Of a stretch of 8,882 bases of DNA, positions 7,105 to 8,882 are shown piece after piece. Position numbers and translations under genes: made by a program. Source of the DNA: Deltaproteobacteria bacterium (GTDB lineage Bacteria > Desulfobacterota > SM23-61); assembly GCA_016234425.1 (NCBI GenBank), contig JACRCA010000318.1, positions 1 through 8,882 on the forward strand. Reading direction: 5' to 3'. How positions within the stretch are numbered: position 1 is the first letter of the stretch; each line of letters opens with the position of its first letter. Under the pieces are notes generated by a model. The model ran no database searches, was not told the DNA's origin, and saw only the letters and a list, made by a program, of their open reading frames with translations.

Positions 7105-7169
7105 AATCACCGGAATATTCCGGAAGAGTCCCGGATCATCTGCCGTTCTAAGGACAAGCGCCAAGGCCT

Positions 7170-7238
7170 CAGATCACCCCACCGTTTAAAGGAAGTTCAG
7201 AATGCAGAGGGGGTAGTTCGCCTACATTTTGAAGATCA
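7170..7238. repeat. 69-bp direct repeat, copy B
   Basis: Second copy of the element at 5926-5993, same orientation, about 90% identical. The hairpin is kept and one pair longer: TTCAGAATG (7196-7204) against CATTTTGAA (7225-7233). Its right edge (tca, 7236-7238) is the parE stop codon read on the minus strand, so the repeat directly abuts or supplies the end of parE. The about 1.24-kb segment between the copies carries only the esterase remnant and the truncated ferredoxin-family frame. Confidence 0.75.
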
Positions 7239-7562
7239 AATTTCCAAAAGTCGTCGCAGTAAAAGAGTTTGCATATCACGCCGTCCGTCAGCAATCAACA
7301 AGACATACACCCGATTACTTATGACCCGATAGATCAGTCGATAGGGCTTAAAAAAAACTTCCCTGTAATCACGAATTCCTAAAGACAGTAATTCTTTCGG
7401 ATAAACCCCACGCTCTGGATATTCCGATAGACTCTCAAATGCACTCTCGATTTTCGACAGCACCTGTTCCGCTTTCCCCGGGGCATCATGACGGGCTATG
7501 TAATGGTAAAGTTCCTCCAGATCTCTTGAGGCATCAGCGCTCAGAAAAACTGTGAAAGACAT
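7236..7562 (-). CDS. parE: ParE/RelE-superfamily toxin of a type II toxin-antitoxin pair
   Basis: A 108-aa protein with the ParE-like order: an N-terminal strand (SFTVFLSADASRDLEELYHYI), a two-helix hairpin with GKAEQVLSKIESAFESL, then YPERGVYPKEL, and C-terminal strands REVFFKPYRLIYRV and VYVLLIADGRRDMQTLLLRRL. The GRRD..TLL..RL ending is typical of ParE, members of which inhibit gyrase; some relatives are ribosome-dependent RNases, so the target is inferred. The ATG at 7562 overlaps the antitoxin TGA by one base (TGATG), a classic coupled toxin-antitoxin arrangement; a TTG one codon earlier is less likely. The stop codon lies at the edge of repeat copy B. Length and motifs suggest an intact toxin. 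Confidence 0.9.
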   Translation of the reverse strand: MSFTVFLSADASRDLEELYHYIARHDAPGKAEQVLSKIESAFESLSEYPERGVYPKELLSLGIRDYREVFFKPYRLIYRVISNRVYVLLIADGRRDMQTLLLRRLLEI

Positions 7563-7837
7563 CAAAATTCCTTCCGTTGTTTTCGTAAGCGTTTGATGAC
7601 GTCTGTAGCCGGTTCGACCTGGTTTCCCTCAATTTGACGATTACCGAGGGCCAGAATTTTTAAAAGAGTCATCGTTTCCTGGGCTTGCTCGTAACTCTCG
7701 ATGTCCATCATGACCACTTTGGCCTCACCATTTTGGGTGATGACCAGGGGTGCTCGTTGTTCGCCCATATTTCGGATTATTTCGGCGGCGTGGGCCTTCA
7801 GATAGCTAATCGGTCTAACCTGATTGGATAATTTCAT
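7562..7837 (-). CDS. Phd/YefM-family antitoxin
   Basis: A 91-aa protein with the Phd/YefM N-terminal DNA-binding fold: VRPISYLKAHAAEII, then a basic turn and RAPLVITQNGEAKVVMMDIE followed by SYEQAQETMTLLKIL. The last 30 or so residues are charged and probably form the toxin-binding tail. The ATG at 7837 has a GAGGGGA ribosome binding site five bases upstream. It is the first gene of the two-gene unit and should bind and neutralise the ParE toxin and repress its own promoter, as known for the family. Confidence 0.92.
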   Translation of the reverse strand: MKLSNQVRPISYLKAHAAEIIRNMGEQRAPLVITQNGEAKVVMMDIESYEQAQETMTLLKILALGNRQIEGNQVEPATDVIKRLRKQRKEF

Positions 7838-7870
7838 AAAAATCCCCTCGTTTCAAATGGAATAGGACTG

Positions 7871-7899
7871 ATTATGGTCCGAAAACAGGTCGAGGTCAA
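7871..7899 (-). promoter_or_regulatory. Sigma-70 promoter of the toxin-antitoxin operon
   Basis: On the minus strand TTGACC (7899-7894) and CATAAT (7876-7871) are separated by exactly 17 nt, each one base from consensus, and the -10 lies 33 nt before the antitoxin ATG. A short imperfect palindrome with GGAC/GTCC arms (about 7865-7880) overlaps the -10 and is a plausible, unproven autoregulatory operator. Confidence 0.6.
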
Positions 7900-8039
7900 G
7901 AAAATCTTTGGGATGATTTTTGGGATGGGCTTTATGTTCTCCCCCCACGTGACTTCAATCTAAAAAAATCTTCAGACCTAAACATTCTCCGTCAAGCCAA
8001 ATCCTGGCTACCCCTGGTACAGGGCGACTTATAAGGTTT

Positions 8040-8882
8040 TTAGAACCCGCCACTCGCAACTCGTCCTGCCGCACTCTCCCCGGCCACCCAGCCGGTAGAA
8101 AAGGCGGCCTGGAGATTATAGCCCCCGGTTTTTCCCTGGATGTCCAGGACCTCCCCGCAAAGAAAAAGGCCAGGGACGATTTTGGATTCCAGGGTCTTGG
8201 GGTTGACCTCTTTCAGAGAGACCCCGCCGGCCGTGACGATGGCTTCTTCCAGGGGCCGGGCGGCGGTGATGGTAAACCTTAAATCGCTAAGCAGGGTCCT
8301 TATCCGGGATCGCTCTTCCGCGGTTATTTGATTTCCTTTTTTATCCCCGGGGATGTCGGCCAGGGCCAGGAAAACCGGGATCATTTTACTGGGCAATAAT
8401 AATTTCAAAATCCCGGACAACCCTTTTAAATGATGGGCCTTGAACTCCCTCTGCAGCCGGCCGTCCAACTGGTCCTGGGTTAAAGCGGGTTTGAGATTGA
8501 GGGAGACTTCCACTTTTCCCTGACCCAGGTGATCGACCACCCCTCCGCTCAAGGTCAGGATGATCGGCCCTGAAACCCCGAAGTGGGTGAAGAGCATCTC
8601 GCCGAATTCCGAATCCTTTTTCCGGCCGTTGACCATCACCGTGGTCGAGACATTTTTTAATGATAAACCCTGGAGGTCTTTGACCCAGGATTCCTTGGCC
8701 TCCAGGGGGATCAAAAAAGGACGGATCGGGTTTATGCTGTGTCCCACCTTTTTAGCCAGAAGGTAACCGTCCCCGGTGGAACCGGTCCTTTGATAAGAGG
8801 CCCCGCCGCAAGCCAGGATTACGGATTGGGCCTTATAGATCTCCTTCCGACTGACGACCCCCTCCACCCGGCCGGAATGGAC
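8040..8882 (-). CDS. HI0933/YhiN-family FAD-dependent oxidoreductase (N-terminus cut by window edge)
   Basis: The frame is open to the right edge, so 280 codons of a protein usually near 400 aa are visible; the N-terminal part with the GxGxxG dinucleotide-binding motif lies outside. Family signatures are clear: VILACGGASYQRTGSTGDGY near the visible start, then GHSINPIRPFLIPL, GEMLFTHFGVSGPIIL, and the C-terminal flavin-binding segment with TAGGVSLKEVNPKTLESK, VPGLFLCGEVLD and GKTGGYNLQAAFSTG. These define the HI0933-like flavoproteins (YhiN in E. coli), annotated as NAD(P)/FAD-dependent or aminoacetone-oxidase family enzymes, whose physiological substrate is not established. An internal GTG at 8867 is not the start, because coding sequence continues upstream in frame. 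It is transcribed toward the toxin-antitoxin unit but is separated from its promoter by about 140 nt; it does not look related to the transporter block. Confidence 0.92.
   Translation of the reverse strand, partial: VHSGRVEGVVSRKEIYKAQSVILACGGASYQRTGSTGDGYLLAKKVGHSINPIRPFLIPLEAKESWVKDLQGLSLKNVSTTVMVNGRKKDSEFGEMLFTHFGVSGPIILTLSGGVVDHLGQGKVEVSLNLKPALTQDQLDGRLQREFKAHHLKGLSGILKLLLPSKMIPVFLALADIPGDKKGNQITAEERSRIRTLLSDLRFTITAARPLEEAIVTAGGVSLKEVNPKTLESKIVPGLFLCGEVLDIQGKTGGYNLQAAFSTGWVAGESAAGRVASGGF

Noticed and set aside
6388..7164. Long minus-strand frame (258 codons) across the esterase relic and the ferredoxin-family frame
   Set aside because: It is antisense to two plus-strand regions with recognisable protein motifs, has no ribosome binding site and no recognisable domain; it is a shadow frame.
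8012..8024. CCCTG-GTA-CAGGG stem between the oxidoreductase and the toxin-antitoxin promoter
   Set aside because: Only five base pairs and no T-run on the minus strand, where a terminator for the oxidoreductase would be needed.

Overview
The window looks like chromosomal DNA of a Gram-negative anaerobe, most plausibly a deltaproteobacterium (Desulfobacterota). This rests on recalled resemblance of a truncated iron-sulfur protein and a decayed carboxylesterase to deltaproteobacterial proteins, plus a tripartite tricarboxylate transporter (TTT); no RNA or other phylogenetic marker is present, so the assignment is tentative.

Left two thirds (1-5700), minus strand. Read 5' to 3' the genes are: an IclR-family regulator, an EPSP-synthase (AroA) family enolpyruvyl transferase, the TTT solute-binding protein (tctC), its small and large membrane subunits (tctB, tctA), and a small exported protein of unknown function that runs off the left edge. 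tctC-tctB-tctA and the small gene are tightly packed with overlapping or nearly touching ends, so they read as one transcript. A REP-like G+C-rich hairpin repeat separates the AroA homologue from tctC. A likely promoter and a 22-bp palindrome lie just upstream of the IclR gene. The simplest model is a regulated locus in which a periplasmic carboxylate is captured by TctC and imported by TctAB. The AroA homologue is either the ordinary shikimate enzyme placed next door or a paralogue acting on a related acid; a tyrosine replaces an arginine that the family normally keeps in its active site.

Middle (5700-7240). This stretch is eroded. It holds a frameshifted C-terminal remnant of a type-B carboxylesterase and a truncated iron-sulfur family ORF that keeps a good ribosome binding site but lacks any iron-sulfur domain. 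Both lie between two direct copies (about 90% identical) of a 69-bp repeat that can form a hairpin.

Right end (7236-8882), minus strand. A complete Phd/YefM-ParE type II toxin-antitoxin pair has its own near-consensus promoter, and the parE stop codon falls exactly at the edge of the second repeat copy. It is followed by the C-terminal two thirds of an HI0933/YhiN-family FAD-dependent oxidoreductase, cut by the right edge. No tRNA, rRNA, CRISPR array or intact transposase is visible.
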